Origin: Demequina oxidasica
GTDB lineage: Bacteria > Actinomycetota > Actinomycetes > Actinomycetales > Demequinaceae
Assembly (NCBI RefSeq): GCF_000975115.1
Contig: NZ_BBRE01000004.1
Coordinates: 62,001-126,000 of the forward strand
DNA: 64,000 nucleotides
Reading direction: 5' to 3'
Shown here in pieces: positions 56,201-64,000 of this stretch; the stretch's first letter is position 1, and every line of letters begins with the position of its first letter. The position numbers were made by a program, and so were the translations under genes. The notes beneath the pieces were generated by a model. It had not been told where the DNA came from. It saw only the letters and a list, made by a program, of their open reading frames with translations, and did no database searches.

Positions 56201-58269
56201 TTGGCCGCGGCGATGCTCTCGCGGGCGTGAGCCGCCACGTTGTCGGAGGTGAAACCGTACTCCTTGAAGAGGAAGTCGGCGTCGGCGGAGGCGCCATAGT
56301 GCTCGAGCGACACGATGCGTCCGGCATCGCCCACCAGCTCGCGCCAGCCCTGTGCGATGCCGGCCTCAACCGATACGCGGGCCTTCACGCCGGAAGGGAT
56401 AACTGATTCGCGGTACTCGTCCGACTGCTGGTTGAACCACTCGAGGCAGGGGAGCGAAACAACGCGCGCCTTGATGCCTTCCGCGGCGAGCAGATCTCGT
56501 GCGCCCACGGCGTACTGAACCTCGGAGCCGGTACCGATCAGGATCACGTCCGGCTCGCCGTCCGTGTCGAGAAGCGTGTAGCCACCCTTGAGGACGCCCT
56601 CTGCCGAGGTGAACTCGCCGTCACGGTCGAACGTGGGGACGCCTTGACGAGTGAGCACGATTCCGGCGGGGCCGTCGGTGCGCTCGAGGATTCCACGCCA
56701 AGCGTAGGAGGTCTCATTTGCATCCGCGGGACGGACAACCGCGAGACCCGGGATCGCCCGCAGTGCGGCCAGGTGCTCGATCGGCTGGTGCGTGGGGCCG
56801 TCCTCGCCGAGGCCGATGCTGTCGTGTGTCCACACAAAGATGCTGGGGGCCTTCATGAGGGCGCCCAGGCGGACTGCGCCGCGCATGTAGTCCGAGAACT
56901 GCATGAACGTACCACCGTAGGCCCGTGTCGGGCCGTGCTGGACGATTCCGTTGAGGATGGCGCCCATGGAGTGCTCGCGGATTCCGAAGTGGAGCGTGCG
57001 GCCGTAGGGGTTGCCTGCGAACGCCTCCGTGGAGCGCTCGACGGGCAGGAATGAGGGCTCGCCCTTCATGGTGGTGTTGTTTGAGCCCGCGAGGTCGGCA
57101 GAGCCGCCCCACAACTCAGGCAGCACGGGTGCGAGGGCGTTGAGGACGGAGCCAGAGGCGGCGCGAGTCGCGAGGCCCTTGCCAGCCTCGAACACCGGGA
57201 GAGCGTCCGTCCAGTTCTCGGGGAATTCGCCGGCGCTGGTACGTGCCAAAAGTGCCGCACGCTCCGGGTTCTCGGCCTGCCAGCGCGCGAATGCGCCGTT
57301 CCACTCAGAGTGGGCAGCCTGGCCGCGGTCCTTGACCTCGCGCATGTGGGCCAGGATCTCCGGCTCGACCTCGAAGTGCTTCTGAGGGTCAAAGCCGAGC
57401 GCCTTCTTGAGGCCTTCCAACTCCTCCGCGCCCAGCTTGGAGCCGTGGATTCCACCAGTGCCCTGCTTGGTGGGCGAAGGCCAACCGATGATGGTGCTGA
57501 GGCGAATGAAGGACGGCTTGCCAGTCTCAGCCTTAGCCGCGGCGATGGCATCGGCTAGGGCGTCGATGTCTTCCTTGTACTCGCCAGTTGCCTTCCAGTT
57601 CACGTGGTGCGTGTCCCAGCCGTAGGCGGCGTACCGTGCAGCAACGTCCTCAGTGAACGCGATGTCGGTGTCGTCCTCGATGGAGATGTTGTTGTCATCC
57701 CAGATGACGATGAGGTTGCCCAACTCCTGCGTGCCAGCGAGCGAGGAGGCCTCGGAGGTGATGCCCTCCTGCATGTCTCCATCCGACGCGACCACAAAGA
57801 TGTGGTGGTCAAAGGGGGACTCGCCAGCGGGTGCCTCGGGGTCAAAGAGTCCGCGCTCACGGCGGGCGGCCATAGCCATGCCCACTGCGGTCGCGAGGCC
57901 CTGGCCAAGCGGCCCGGTAGTGGTCTCGACGCCGTCCGTGTGGCCCACCTCGGGGTGGCCGGGGGTGCGGGAGCCCGCAACGCGGAGCGACTTGATGTCG
58001 TCCATGTTGAGGTCGTAACCGGAAGCGAAGAGCTGTAGGTAAAGAGTGATCGACGAGTGACCGCAGGACAGCACAAAGCGGTCGCGACCGATCCACTTTG
58101 AGTCGGACGGGTCGTGCGTCATGGCGTTCTGAAAGAGTAGGTACGCGGCGGGTGCAAGGGAAATTGCGGTTCCGGGGTGGCCACTGCCAACCTTTTCCAC
58201 TGCATCGGCTGCGAGAACGCGCAGCGTGTCCACCGCGCGGTGATCCTGGTCTGTCCAGTTGATGGTCAC
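56197..58269 (-). CDS. tkt: Transketolase
   Basis: Thiamine diphosphate enzyme that moves two-carbon units between pentose phosphates and glycolytic sugars. The protein is 690 residues. N-terminal AVEKVGSGHPGTAISLAP (about 24-41), ThDP/Mg-binding GDGDMQEG-like stretch ASDGDMQEGITSEA (about 161-174), GIREHSMGAILNG (about 423-435) with the catalytic Glu, and DSIGLGEDGPTHQP (about 478-491). I chose the GTG at 58269, which has a GGAGA site 5 nt upstream; an in-frame TTG 12 nt earlier is less likely. First gene of the operon tkt-pgi-zwf-opcA-pgl. The transaldolase gene expected between tkt and pgi is absent. Confidence 0.97.
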   Translation of the reverse strand: MTINWTDQDHRAVDTLRVLAADAVEKVGSGHPGTAISLAPAAYLLFQNAMTHDPSDSKWIGRDRFVLSCGHSSITLYLQLFASGYDLNMDDIKSLRVAGSRTPGHPEVGHTDGVETTTGPLGQGLATAVGMAMAARRERGLFDPEAPAGESPFDHHIFVVASDGDMQEGITSEASSLAGTQELGNLIVIWDDNNISIEDDTDIAFTEDVAARYAAYGWDTHHVNWKATGEYKEDIDALADAIAAAKAETGKPSFIRLSTIIGWPSPTKQGTGGIHGSKLGAEELEGLKKALGFDPQKHFEVEPEILAHMREVKDRGQAAHSEWNGAFARWQAENPERAALLARTSAGEFPENWTDALPVFEAGKGLATRAASGSVLNALAPVLPELWGGSADLAGSNNTTMKGEPSFLPVERSTEAFAGNPYGRTLHFGIREHSMGAILNGIVQHGPTRAYGGTFMQFSDYMRGAVRLGALMKAPSIFVWTHDSIGLGEDGPTHQPIEHLAALRAIPGLAVVRPADANETSYAWRGILERTDGPAGIVLTRQGVPTFDRDGEFTSAEGVLKGGYTLLDTDGEPDVILIGTGSEVQYAVGARDLLAAEGIKARVVSLPCLEWFNQQSDEYRESVIPSGVKARVSVEAGIAQGWRELVGDAGRIVSLEHYGASADADFLFKEYGFTSDNVAAHARESIAAAK

Positions 58270-58354
58270 AGATATCTCCAAGGTGTTTTGACGGGGCTTT
58301 TTCCTTGTCTACCTTAGCGGGAGCGCGGGGGCACTGGGAACGGGTATCCGGCGT

Positions 58355-58360
58355 TAAGAT
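58355..58360 (+). promoter_or_regulatory. -10 element for leaderless ctaB
   Basis: TAAGAT lies 6 nt before the ctaB ATG, close to TANNNT consensus, with no ribosome site. It is in the 97-nt gap divergent from tkt. Confidence 0.6.
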
Positions 58361-58366
58361 TGGTGC

Positions 58367-59332
58367 ATGCCCACCGCTTCAACTGACATTGCTGGCGCAC
58401 CCGCGCCCGCCGCACCCCGCTGGCGTCAGTTGACCCGTCGCATGAGCCCATACGTCGCGCTGACCAAGCCCCGCATCATTGAGTTGTTGCTGGTCACGAC
58501 GCTTCCCACAATGGTCCTCGCCGCCGATGGCTGGCCCGGCACCTGGTTGATGGTTGCTACCCTCATTGGCGGTTCGCTGTCCGCCGGAAGCGCCAACACG
58601 TTCAATATGTATATCGACCGTGACATTGACGCAATCATGAAGCGTACTCAACAGCGACCGCTGGTGACCGGCGCCGTGACGCCGCGCGCAGCGTTGACCT
58701 TTGGCTGGGTGCTCGCCGTCGTATCGACCGCGTGGTTCTGGTTTGTGGTGGATTCGCCGCTGGCCGCGGGGCTTTCCGTCGCAGCGATCTTTGGCTACGC
58801 GGTGATCTACACGATGGTCCTCAAGCGGCGCACTGCACAGAACATCGTGTGGGGCGGTGCCGCCGGTTGCATGCCTGTGCTCATCGGCTGGGCGGCCGTC
58901 ACCCAGTCGCTTTCTTGGACGCCTTTTGTGCTGTTCATGATCATCTTCTTGTGGACGCCGCCGCACTACTGGCCGCTGTCCATGAAGTTTAAGAAGGAGT
59001 ACGCGGCGGCCGAGGTCCCGATGCTGCCCGTGGTCGCGTCCAGCAAGCACGTGGCCGTCGAGATGGTCGCGTACGCAGTAGCGATGGTGTTGGCGACCGT
59101 GGTGCTCGTTCCTCTGGCCTCGATGACTTGGGTCTACGCGATCATCGCTGTAGCCGCCGGCGCGTGGTTCACCGCGGGATGCGTTCGCCTCTACCGCCGT
59201 TCGGCGGCCGGCAAGGAGAAGCTGCACGAGATGCGGCTGTTCCGGGACTCGATCATGTACCTGACGGTGGTGTTCGCCGCGATCCTGGTGGACCCCTTCC
59301 TCCCCGATGCATGGACGGTCTGGCCGAGCTGA
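58367..59332 (+). CDS. ctaB: Protoheme IX farnesyltransferase (heme O synthase)
   Basis: Adds a farnesyl chain to heme b to make heme O for cytochrome oxidase; integral membrane prenyltransferase of the UbiA fold. The protein is 321 residues with about nine helices. Prenyl-diphosphate binding motifs: NTFNMYIDRDIDAIMKRT (about 80-97) with the N-x-x-x-D-x-x-x-D pattern, and the second motif near FKKEYAAAEVPMLPVV (about 207-222). TKPRIIELLLVTTLPTM (about 33-49) is the N-terminal signature. It is divergent from tkt, a common actinobacterial arrangement. Confidence 0.96.
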   Translation: MPTASTDIAGAPAPAAPRWRQLTRRMSPYVALTKPRIIELLLVTTLPTMVLAADGWPGTWLMVATLIGGSLSAGSANTFNMYIDRDIDAIMKRTQQRPLVTGAVTPRAALTFGWVLAVVSTAWFWFVVDSPLAAGLSVAAIFGYAVIYTMVLKRRTAQNIVWGGAAGCMPVLIGWAAVTQSLSWTPFVLFMIIFLWTPPHYWPLSMKFKKEYAAAEVPMLPVVASSKHVAVEMVAYAVAMVLATVVLVPLASMTWVYAIIAVAAGAWFTAGCVRLYRRSAAGKEKLHEMRLFRDSIMYLTVVFAAILVDPFLPDAWTVWPS

Positions 59333-59349
59333 TGAGCCACCGCCCGTAG

Positions 59350-60285
59350 ATGGTCCAGGCGCCGCGAGGACTTGCCGACCAGCGCGACGCCTACCTGGCG
59401 CACGTCACGGTCGAGCGTGGGCTGAGCACCAACACTGTCGCCGCCTATCGCCGCGACCTCACTCGCTATGTTGCGTTCCTCGAAGATCGCGACGTCGCGT
59501 CGCTCGTGGACGTCAACCGGTGCGACGTGGCGGGCTTTGCGGAGGTGATCGGCACCGGCGATGACGGCCGCCCTGCCCTCTCCCCAGCATCGTCCTCCCG
59601 CACCATCGTCGCCGTGCGCGGCCTGCATCGTTTTGCGCTGATGGAGCAGTGGGTGTTGGCCGACGTGTCGGTGGAGGTCAAGCCGCGCGCCATCCCCAAG
59701 CGTCTTCCCAAGGCGATCTCGACTGATCAAGTGGCGGCGATCTTGGAGGTCGCCGCGACCGGCGATGGTGCCGGGCCACTGCGCGACGCGGCGCTGCTCG
59801 AGCTCGTGTACGCCACGGGCGCGCGCATATCCGAGGCGGTAGGGCTCGACGTCGACGACCTGGTGCTCGAACCAGGGCAGGAGTCAGTGCTGCTGCGTGG
59901 CAAGGGGCGCAAGGAGCGGGTGGTGCCGATCGGTAGTTTCGCCGCCCGCCGCCTGGAGGCGTACCTGGTGCGTGGGCGCGCGTCCTTCGCGTCAAAGGGC
60001 AAGGGCACCCCAGCCGTCTTCCTCAATTCGCGTGGCTCGCGGCTGTCCCGCCAGAGCGCGTGGGCGATCCTCAAGGACGCGGCGGAGCGGGCGGGCGTGG
60101 ACAACGTGTCGCCGCACACGCTGAGGCACTCATTTGCGACGCATCTGTTGACCGGGGGTGCAGACATTCGAGTGGTGCAGGAGCTGCTAGGACACGCGTC
60201 CGTCACGACCACGCAGATCTACACGATGGTGACGCGAGACACGTTGCGGGAGGTCTACGCCGCCGCCCACCCGCGCGCCAGGTAG
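59350..60285 (+). CDS. xerD: Site-specific tyrosine recombinase XerD
   Basis: Resolves chromosome dimers at dif with XerC. The protein is 311 residues: a SAM-like N-terminal domain (about 5-105) and the catalytic domain. Catalytic residues are visible: Arg in YATGARISEA (about 157), Lys in LRGKGRKERVVP (about 183), His-x-x-Arg in HTLRHSFATHLL (about 257), His in LLGHASVTTTQIY (about 283) with the Tyr nucleophile just after. The context (before parA-scpA-scpB) fits xerD rather than a phage integrase. The ATG lies 17 nt past ctaB; no strong ribosome site is seen. Confidence 0.95.
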   Translation: MVQAPRGLADQRDAYLAHVTVERGLSTNTVAAYRRDLTRYVAFLEDRDVASLVDVNRCDVAGFAEVIGTGDDGRPALSPASSSRTIVAVRGLHRFALMEQWVLADVSVEVKPRAIPKRLPKAISTDQVAAILEVAATGDGAGPLRDAALLELVYATGARISEAVGLDVDDLVLEPGQESVLLRGKGRKERVVPIGSFAARRLEAYLVRGRASFASKGKGTPAVFLNSRGSRLSRQSAWAILKDAAERAGVDNVSPHTLRHSFATHLLTGGADIRVVQELLGHASVTTTQIYTMVTRDTLREVYAAAHPRAR

Positions 60286-60337
60286 GAGGTCGCGGTAGTT
60301 ACCCGCGCGCCAGGCAAACCAGCCCCATGCAAAACGG

Positions 60338-60343
60338 TAATGT
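60338..60343 (+). promoter_or_regulatory. -10 element for leaderless parA-like gene
   Basis: TAATGT, 7 nt before the GTG at 60351. It lies inside the coding span that would result from using the upstream ATG at 60327, so it bears on start choice. Confidence 0.45.
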
Positions 60344-60350
60344 GACCTAC

Positions 60351-61166
60351 GTGACTGATTTCCCCGAACCTGCGCCGTTGTCGAGCCACGGCCCCGCACG
60401 CATTGTGGCCCTGTGTAACCAGAAGGGCGGCGTCGGCAAGACGACCACTTCCGTCAACCTTGCCGCCGCCCTCGCCGAGTACGGCCGCAAGGTTCTGCTG
60501 GTCGACTTCGACCCTCAGGGTGCGGCCTCGGCTGGCCTCGGGATTAACTCACACGAGCTCGACACCACGGTGTACGACCTACTGATGCGCAACGATGTGC
60601 CGACCGCCGACGTCATCATGAAGACGGACTTCGAGAACCTCGACGTACTGCCCGCGAACATAGACCTGAGCGCCGCCGAGGTGCAGTTGGTCAGTGAGGT
60701 CGCACGCGAGAGTGCCCTCGCCCGCGCGCTGCGCAGCGTGGAGGACGACTACGACGTGATCCTTATCGACTGCCAGCCGTCGCTCGGCCTACTCACCGTC
60801 AACGCGCTGGTCGCGGCGCACGGCGTGCTGATCCCACTCGCGAGCGAGTACTTCGCGATGCGTGGCGTCGCGCTGCTCGTCGACACGGTGACCAAGGTGC
60901 AGGACCGGCTGAACCCACGGCTGACCATGGACGCGATAGTGCCCACCATGTACGACGCCCGCACGCTGCACTCGCAGGAGGTGGTGGAGCGCGTCCGCGA
61001 GGCCTTCGGCGACAAGGTCACCGAGACCATGATTCACCGCACCGTGAAGTTCCCCGATGCTTCGGTTGCCTCCGAGCCCATCACCACCTTTGCGCCCACG
61101 CACGCAGGTGCCAAGGCTTACCGTCAGCTCGCGTGCGAGCTCGTGGTGCGCGGGGTCGCTGCGTAA
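60351..61166 (+). CDS. parA: ParA/Soj-type ATPase of the scpAB cluster
   Basis: Deviant Walker ATPase; the copy next to scpAB is distinct from the origin-proximal parAB and its partner is unclear. The protein is 271 residues from the GTG, or 279 from an upstream ATG at 60327. CNQKGGVGKTTTSVNLAAAL (about 23-42) is the deviant Walker A, VDFDPQGAAS (about 50) the A' motif, and LIDCQPSLG (about 136) Walker B. I prefer the GTG because TAATGT stands 7 nt before it. scpA follows 1 nt after its stop, so ParA and condensin subunits are likely made together. Confidence 0.9.
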   Translation: MTDFPEPAPLSSHGPARIVALCNQKGGVGKTTTSVNLAAALAEYGRKVLLVDFDPQGAASAGLGINSHELDTTVYDLLMRNDVPTADVIMKTDFENLDVLPANIDLSAAEVQLVSEVARESALARALRSVEDDYDVILIDCQPSLGLLTVNALVAAHGVLIPLASEYFAMRGVALLVDTVTKVQDRLNPRLTMDAIVPTMYDARTLHSQEVVERVREAFGDKVTETMIHRTVKFPDASVASEPITTFAPTHAGAKAYRQLACELVVRGVAA

Positions 61167-61167
61167 C

Positions 61168-62055
61168 GTGACCGCCGAGGCCACCGCCGCCACGCCCTCG
61201 CCTCAGGGCTTCGAGGTTCACCTCGACAACTTTGACGGTCCGTTCGACCTGCTGCTATCGCTGATCTCCAAGCATCAGATGGAGATCACCGAGGTCGCGC
61301 TCGCCACCGTCACCGATGACTTCCTGGTGACCGTGCGCACGCACGAAGGCGAATGGGACCTGTCCCAGGCATCGGAATTCCTGGTGGTCGCCGCGACGTT
61401 GTTGGACCTTAAGGCCGCACGGTTGTTGCCTCAGGGCGAGGTTGACGACCGCGAGGACCTCGAACTGCTCGAGGCACGAGACCTGCTGTTCGCACGCTTG
61501 CTTCAGTACCGCGCCTTCAAGAAGGTCGCCAGCTCGCTCGGCGAGGCCTTCGAGAAGCCCCGACGGGTGCCGCGCGACGTGCCGCTCGAGCCGCATTTCG
61601 CGATGCTGCTGCCGGAACTGGTGTGGCGGGTCACTCCTGACGACCTTGCTCGTCTCGCGGCTCACGCTTTACAACCTAAGGCGGCCGATGCCGGGGTCAG
61701 TCTTGCGCACCTTCACAACCCCGCGGTGAGCGTCCGCGAGCAGGCGGCCGTCATTACGGGCAGGCTGCAGCGCGACAAGGTGATGTCCTTCCGTGCGTTG
61801 GTTCAGGATGCCGACCACGTGAACGTGGTGGTCGCTCGCTTCCTCGCGCTACTGGAGTTGTTTCGCGAATCCGTGGTGGCGTTTGACCAGATGCGCTCGC
61901 TAGGCGAGCTGACCGTGCGGTGGACCGGGTCCGACGCGCCAGTTGATGTTTCAGATGAGTTTGACGGTGATGATCTAGAGCCGGGTGAAAGCTTGATAAC
62001 AGGCGACGATCTGGTGGCCGGTGCACCTGCGCACCAGGGGAGTGAGAATGACTAA
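61168..62055 (+). CDS. scpA: Segregation and condensation protein A
   Basis: Kleisin subunit that links the SMC heads in the bacterial condensin. The protein is 295 residues. The N-terminal kleisin block FEVHLDNFDGPFDLLLSLI (about 15-33), in family form V-x-L-x-x-F-x-GPLDLLL, and SEFLVVAATLLDLKAARLLP (about 70-89) are clear. The C-terminal winged-helix part (about 200-255) is recognisable by VVARFLALLELFRE, followed by an acidic tail. The GTG start is placed 1 nt after the parA stop. It overlaps scpB by 8 nt. Confidence 0.95.
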   Translation: MTAEATAATPSPQGFEVHLDNFDGPFDLLLSLISKHQMEITEVALATVTDDFLVTVRTHEGEWDLSQASEFLVVAATLLDLKAARLLPQGEVDDREDLELLEARDLLFARLLQYRAFKKVASSLGEAFEKPRRVPRDVPLEPHFAMLLPELVWRVTPDDLARLAAHALQPKAADAGVSLAHLHNPAVSVREQAAVITGRLQRDKVMSFRALVQDADHVNVVVARFLALLELFRESVVAFDQMRSLGELTVRWTGSDAPVDVSDEFDGDDLEPGESLITGDDLVAGAPAHQGSEND

Positions 62056-62605
62056 CGTGACGATTGACGTGAACTTGCGCGGGGCGCTCGAGGCCATCCT
62101 GATGGTGGTCGACGAGCCCGTCGCTCCCGCGGATCTCGCTGCGGCCATAGGCGAGCCGGAAGACCAGGTACTTGCCACGTTGCACACGCTGCGCGACGAG
62201 TATGCGGATGCGTCCGCACCTCGCGGATTCGAGCTACGCGACGTGGATGGCCGGTGGCGCATGTACAGCTCCAGGCTTTACGCAGATGTGGTGGGCGCGT
62301 TCGTCGTGGACGGCCAGAGCGCGCGTCTGTCGCAGGCGGCGCTCGAAACTTTGGCCGTGGTGGCGTATCGTCAACCGGTGACTCGAGGTCAGGTGTCTCA
62401 GATTCGCGGAGTGAACGTTGACTCCGTGATGAAGACCCTGAGTGCTCGAGGATTGATCACCGAGGTGGGTGAGATTGGCGGTGCCGTTCAGTACGGCACA
62501 TCGACCGAGTTTCTGGAGCGCATGGGCGTTGCCTCTCTCGATGAGTTGCCGCCGCTTGCGCCGTACCTGCCCGAGTTGTCCGACGTTGATGGAGAGGCAC
62601 GCTAG
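62048..62605 (+). CDS. scpB: Segregation and condensation protein B
   Basis: Dimeric winged-helix partner of ScpA in condensin. The protein is 185 residues with two winged-helix domains: LRGALEAILMVVDEPV (about 9-24) opens the first; SQAALETLAVVAYRQPVTRG in two pieces (about 97-116) and the GLITEVGEIGGAVQYGTS region (about 136-153) mark the second. I chose the ATG at 62048, after a GGGGAG site and inside the end of scpA, over an in-frame ATG 27 nt upstream. It overlaps the next gene by 1 nt (TAGTG). Confidence 0.95.
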   Translation: MTNVTIDVNLRGALEAILMVVDEPVAPADLAAAIGEPEDQVLATLHTLRDEYADASAPRGFELRDVDGRWRMYSSRLYADVVGAFVVDGQSARLSQAALETLAVVAYRQPVTRGQVSQIRGVNVDSVMKTLSARGLITEVGEIGGAVQYGTSTEFLERMGVASLDELPPLAPYLPELSDVDGEAR

Positions 62606-63351
62606 TGGAGCTTGAGATTCACCGCCCGGAGGGCATTCGCCTGCAGAAGGTGCTCGCGTCAGCGGGCGTCGGCTCACGCCGCAAGTGCGAGGACTTCATC
62701 GAGGCAGGCCGCGTCAAGGTCAACGGCGACGTCGTGGACCAACTGGGCGTGCGAATTGACCCCGATGAGGTGGTCATCGAGGTTGACGGCAAGCGCATCT
62801 CCGTGGACGATTCCAACATCACCGTGGTCCTCAACAAGCCCTCTGGCGTCGTATCGACCATGAGTGACCCGCAAGGCCGGCCCGCGCTCGACCGTTACGT
62901 CAGCAACTACACCGAGCGACTCTTCCACGTGGGTCGACTGGACTCCGAGACCACCGGGGTGATTCTGCTCACCAACAACGGCGACCTCGCCAACCGTCTC
63001 GCGCACCCCACGCATGGAGTTTCTAAGGTCTACGTCGCCAAGGTGGAGGGCGTCGTACCCAAGTCGATCTGCACTACGCTCCGTGCGGGCGTGGACCTGG
63101 ATGACGGCCCCGTGCGCGTCACTGACTGCGTGGTGCTCGACACCGGGAAGCAGAACTCGCTGGTGCAGGTCGAGTTGCACGAGGGGCGCAACCGCATTGT
63201 GCGGCGTATGTTTGCCACCGCCGGTTTCCCGGTTCTCGAACTGGTGCGCACGCAGTTTGGTCCCATCCGTTTAGGCACGCTCGCGCCGGGCGAGGTTCGC
63301 CAACTGGGCCGCGAGGACGTGGGCGCACTCATGAACGTGGCGGGGCTCTAA
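62605..63351 (+). CDS. rluB: 23S rRNA pseudouridine synthase, RluB/RsuA family
   Basis: Converts a uridine of rRNA to pseudouridine. The protein is 248 residues. An S4 RNA-binding domain is at the N-terminus (RLQKVLASAGVGSRRKCEDFI, in family form, about 12-32). The catalytic domain has the aspartate in VGRLDSETTGVILLTNNGDLA (about 111-131, Asp at about 115). LHEGRNRIVRRMF (about 191-203) closes the active site. Next to scpB it is usually the RluB type acting on 23S rRNA. The start is GTG, overlapping the scpB stop by 1 nt. Confidence 0.94.
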   Translation: MELEIHRPEGIRLQKVLASAGVGSRRKCEDFIEAGRVKVNGDVVDQLGVRIDPDEVVIEVDGKRISVDDSNITVVLNKPSGVVSTMSDPQGRPALDRYVSNYTERLFHVGRLDSETTGVILLTNNGDLANRLAHPTHGVSKVYVAKVEGVVPKSICTTLRAGVDLDDGPVRVTDCVVLDTGKQNSLVQVELHEGRNRIVRRMFATAGFPVLELVRTQFGPIRLGTLAPGEVRQLGREDVGALMNVAGL

Positions 63352-63388
63352 CCCATCCCACCCGTGCGAACTGCCTGCACGTGCCAGA

Positions 63389-63394
63389 TACGAT
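63389..63394 (+). promoter_or_regulatory. -10 element for leaderless aroH
   Basis: TACGAT stands 6 nt before the aroH ATG, with no ribosome site. This suggests that aroH-tyrA starts a new transcription unit after the scp cluster. Confidence 0.55.
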
Positions 63395-63400
63395 AGGCGC

Positions 63401-63763
63401 ATGACAATCCGGGCTATTCGCGGCGCCACCACGCTGACCGCCGATGAACGTGACCACCTGCACGAACGCACCCAGGAATTGGTGCTGGCGATGCTCGAGT
63501 CAAACGATCTCGACACTGACGCCTTGATCTCGGTGTTTTTCACCTGCACGCCAGACATTGTGAGTGACTTTCCGGCCGCCGCCGCGCGCGCGATAGACCT
63601 GGGTGCAGTGCCACTGATGTGCGCGCAGGAGATGGCAGTACCAGGCGCGTTGCCCCTGGTCGTCCGGGTCATGATGCACGCGCACCTGGAGACGCCGCGC
63701 GATGACGTCCAGCACATTTACCTCCACGACGCCGTGGCGCTTCGCCGCGATCTCGCACAGTAA
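63401..63763 (+). CDS. aroH: Monofunctional chorismate mutase, AroH type
   Basis: Converts chorismate to prephenate, the branch point toward phenylalanine and tyrosine. The protein is 120 residues, matching the trimeric Bacillus AroH fold rather than the helical AroQ. Active-site Arg in IRAIRGATT (residues 3-11), the SVFFTCTPDI stretch (about 44-53), AVPLMCAQEMAVPGALP with the catalytic Cys and Glu region (about 69-85), and RVMMHAHL. tyrA follows after 6 nt, so prephenate would be used by the next enzyme. It competes for chorismate with TrpE encoded 56 kb away. Confidence 0.93.
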   Translation: MTIRAIRGATTLTADERDHLHERTQELVLAMLESNDLDTDALISVFFTCTPDIVSDFPAAAARAIDLGAVPLMCAQEMAVPGALPLVVRVMMHAHLETPRDDVQHIYLHDAVALRRDLAQ

Positions 63764-63769
63764 GACCCC

Positions 63770-64000
63770 ATGTCGAATCCTGAACCCCTCACCACACCCA
63801 CCACCCACATCATCGGTGCGGGTCTCATTGGGGCGAGCATTGGCATCGGCCTCGTAGCAGAGGGCTGGTCAGTGACCATTGACGACAATGATGCGGACGC
63901 GGCGCGACTTGCCCAGAGCATCGGCGCTGGTAGTCGTCCCTCAACTGATCTGAATCCCCAACTCGTCGTGGTCGCCGTGCCGCCCTCCGCAGCATCGGCC
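63770..64000 (+). CDS. tyrA: Prephenate dehydrogenase, N-terminal part (3' end outside window)
   Basis: Oxidises prephenate toward tyrosine using NAD(P). Only 77 residues are inside the window. They show the dinucleotide-binding fold: HIIGAGLIGASIGIGL (about residues 13-28), an acidic DDND stretch at the end of the second strand (about 38-41), and the VVVAVPPSA strand (about 67-75). The reading frame stays open to the last base. The fold alone would allow other dehydrogenases, but the position 6 nt after chorismate mutase strongly supports TyrA. Confidence 0.85.
   Translation, partial: MSNPEPLTTPTTHIIGAGLIGASIGIGLVAEGWSVTIDDNDADAARLAQSIGAGSRPSTDLNPQLVVVAVPPSAASA

Noticed and set aside
59350-60285. 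Phage integrase or integron recombinase instead of XerD
   Set aside because: Length, context before parA-scpAB and lack of att-like repeats or phage genes nearby fit the housekeeping XerD.

Overview
The window is a 64 kb piece of a high-GC chromosome from an actinomycete (Actinomycetota), most likely a member of the Micrococcales. This rests on a Pup ligase gene, the RNA polymerase-binding protein RbpA, WhiA, the G6PDH assembly factor OpcA, an ANTAR response regulator beside a tRNA gene, a Pol I without proofreading residues, and strong GC bias at third codon positions. The genus is inferred; no 16S gene is present. Genes are densely packed, with many 1, 4 or 8 nt overlaps. I see no prophage, insertion sequence, CRISPR array or integron. 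Nearly everything is core metabolism and information processing.

Layout. 1-1.9 kb: 3' part of pafA, then an FKBP-type lipoprotein. 1.9-14.4 kb: a his/trp stretch (hisF, two ABC exporter half-subunits, hisI, trpE, five small membrane proteins, trpC, trpB, trpA, lgt). The five small proteins are an HGxxPAAW-type protein, a DUF4190-like protein, a CD225-like protein and two DUF2752 proteins. 14.5-22.6 kb: glutamate synthase gltB-gltD, pyruvate kinase, and convergent methylglyoxal synthase. 22.8-23.5 kb: a tRNA gene with a Leu(CAA) anticodon, divergent from an ANTAR regulator. 23.6-29.0 kb: a branched-chain amino acid ABC system (livJ forward; livH-livM-livG-livF on the other strand). 29.1-35.7 kb: thioesterase divergent from polA, then pfkA, rpsA and coaE. 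35.7-44.1 kb: uvrB, terC, a YciI-like gene, uvrA (with a perfect SOS box) and uvrC. 44.1-51.4 kb: rapZ-yvcK-whiA, gap-pgk-tpi, secG, rbpA and a small Rdx/SelW-like protein. 51.4-58.3 kb, minus strand: tkt-pgi-zwf-opcA-pgl, the pentose phosphate operon, without the transaldolase gene often found there. 58.4-64 kb: ctaB, xerD, parA-scpA-scpB-rluB, chorismate mutase and the start of tyrA.

How the genes work together. Much of central carbon metabolism is here: upper glycolysis (pgi, pfkA), the triose steps (tpi, gap, pgk), the exit (pyk), the methylglyoxal bypass (mgsA) and the oxidative pentose phosphate branch. Aromatic amino acid genes (trp, aroH, tyrA), histidine genes and glutamate synthase provide nitrogen and ring biosynthesis. 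uvrA, uvrB, uvrC and polA together supply nucleotide excision repair. xerD, parA and scpAB serve chromosome resolution and segregation.

The least explained features are regulatory or small. (i) At least ten genes have a TANNNT hexamer exactly 6-7 nt before ATG/GTG, which predicts leaderless mRNAs. (ii) In two divergent pairs (tRNA/ANTAR gene, thioesterase/polA) the two -10 elements occupy the same few base pairs on opposite strands. (iii) The CAA-anticodon tRNA has a class I variable loop. (iv) A duplicated module of small membrane proteins sits between trpE and trpC.
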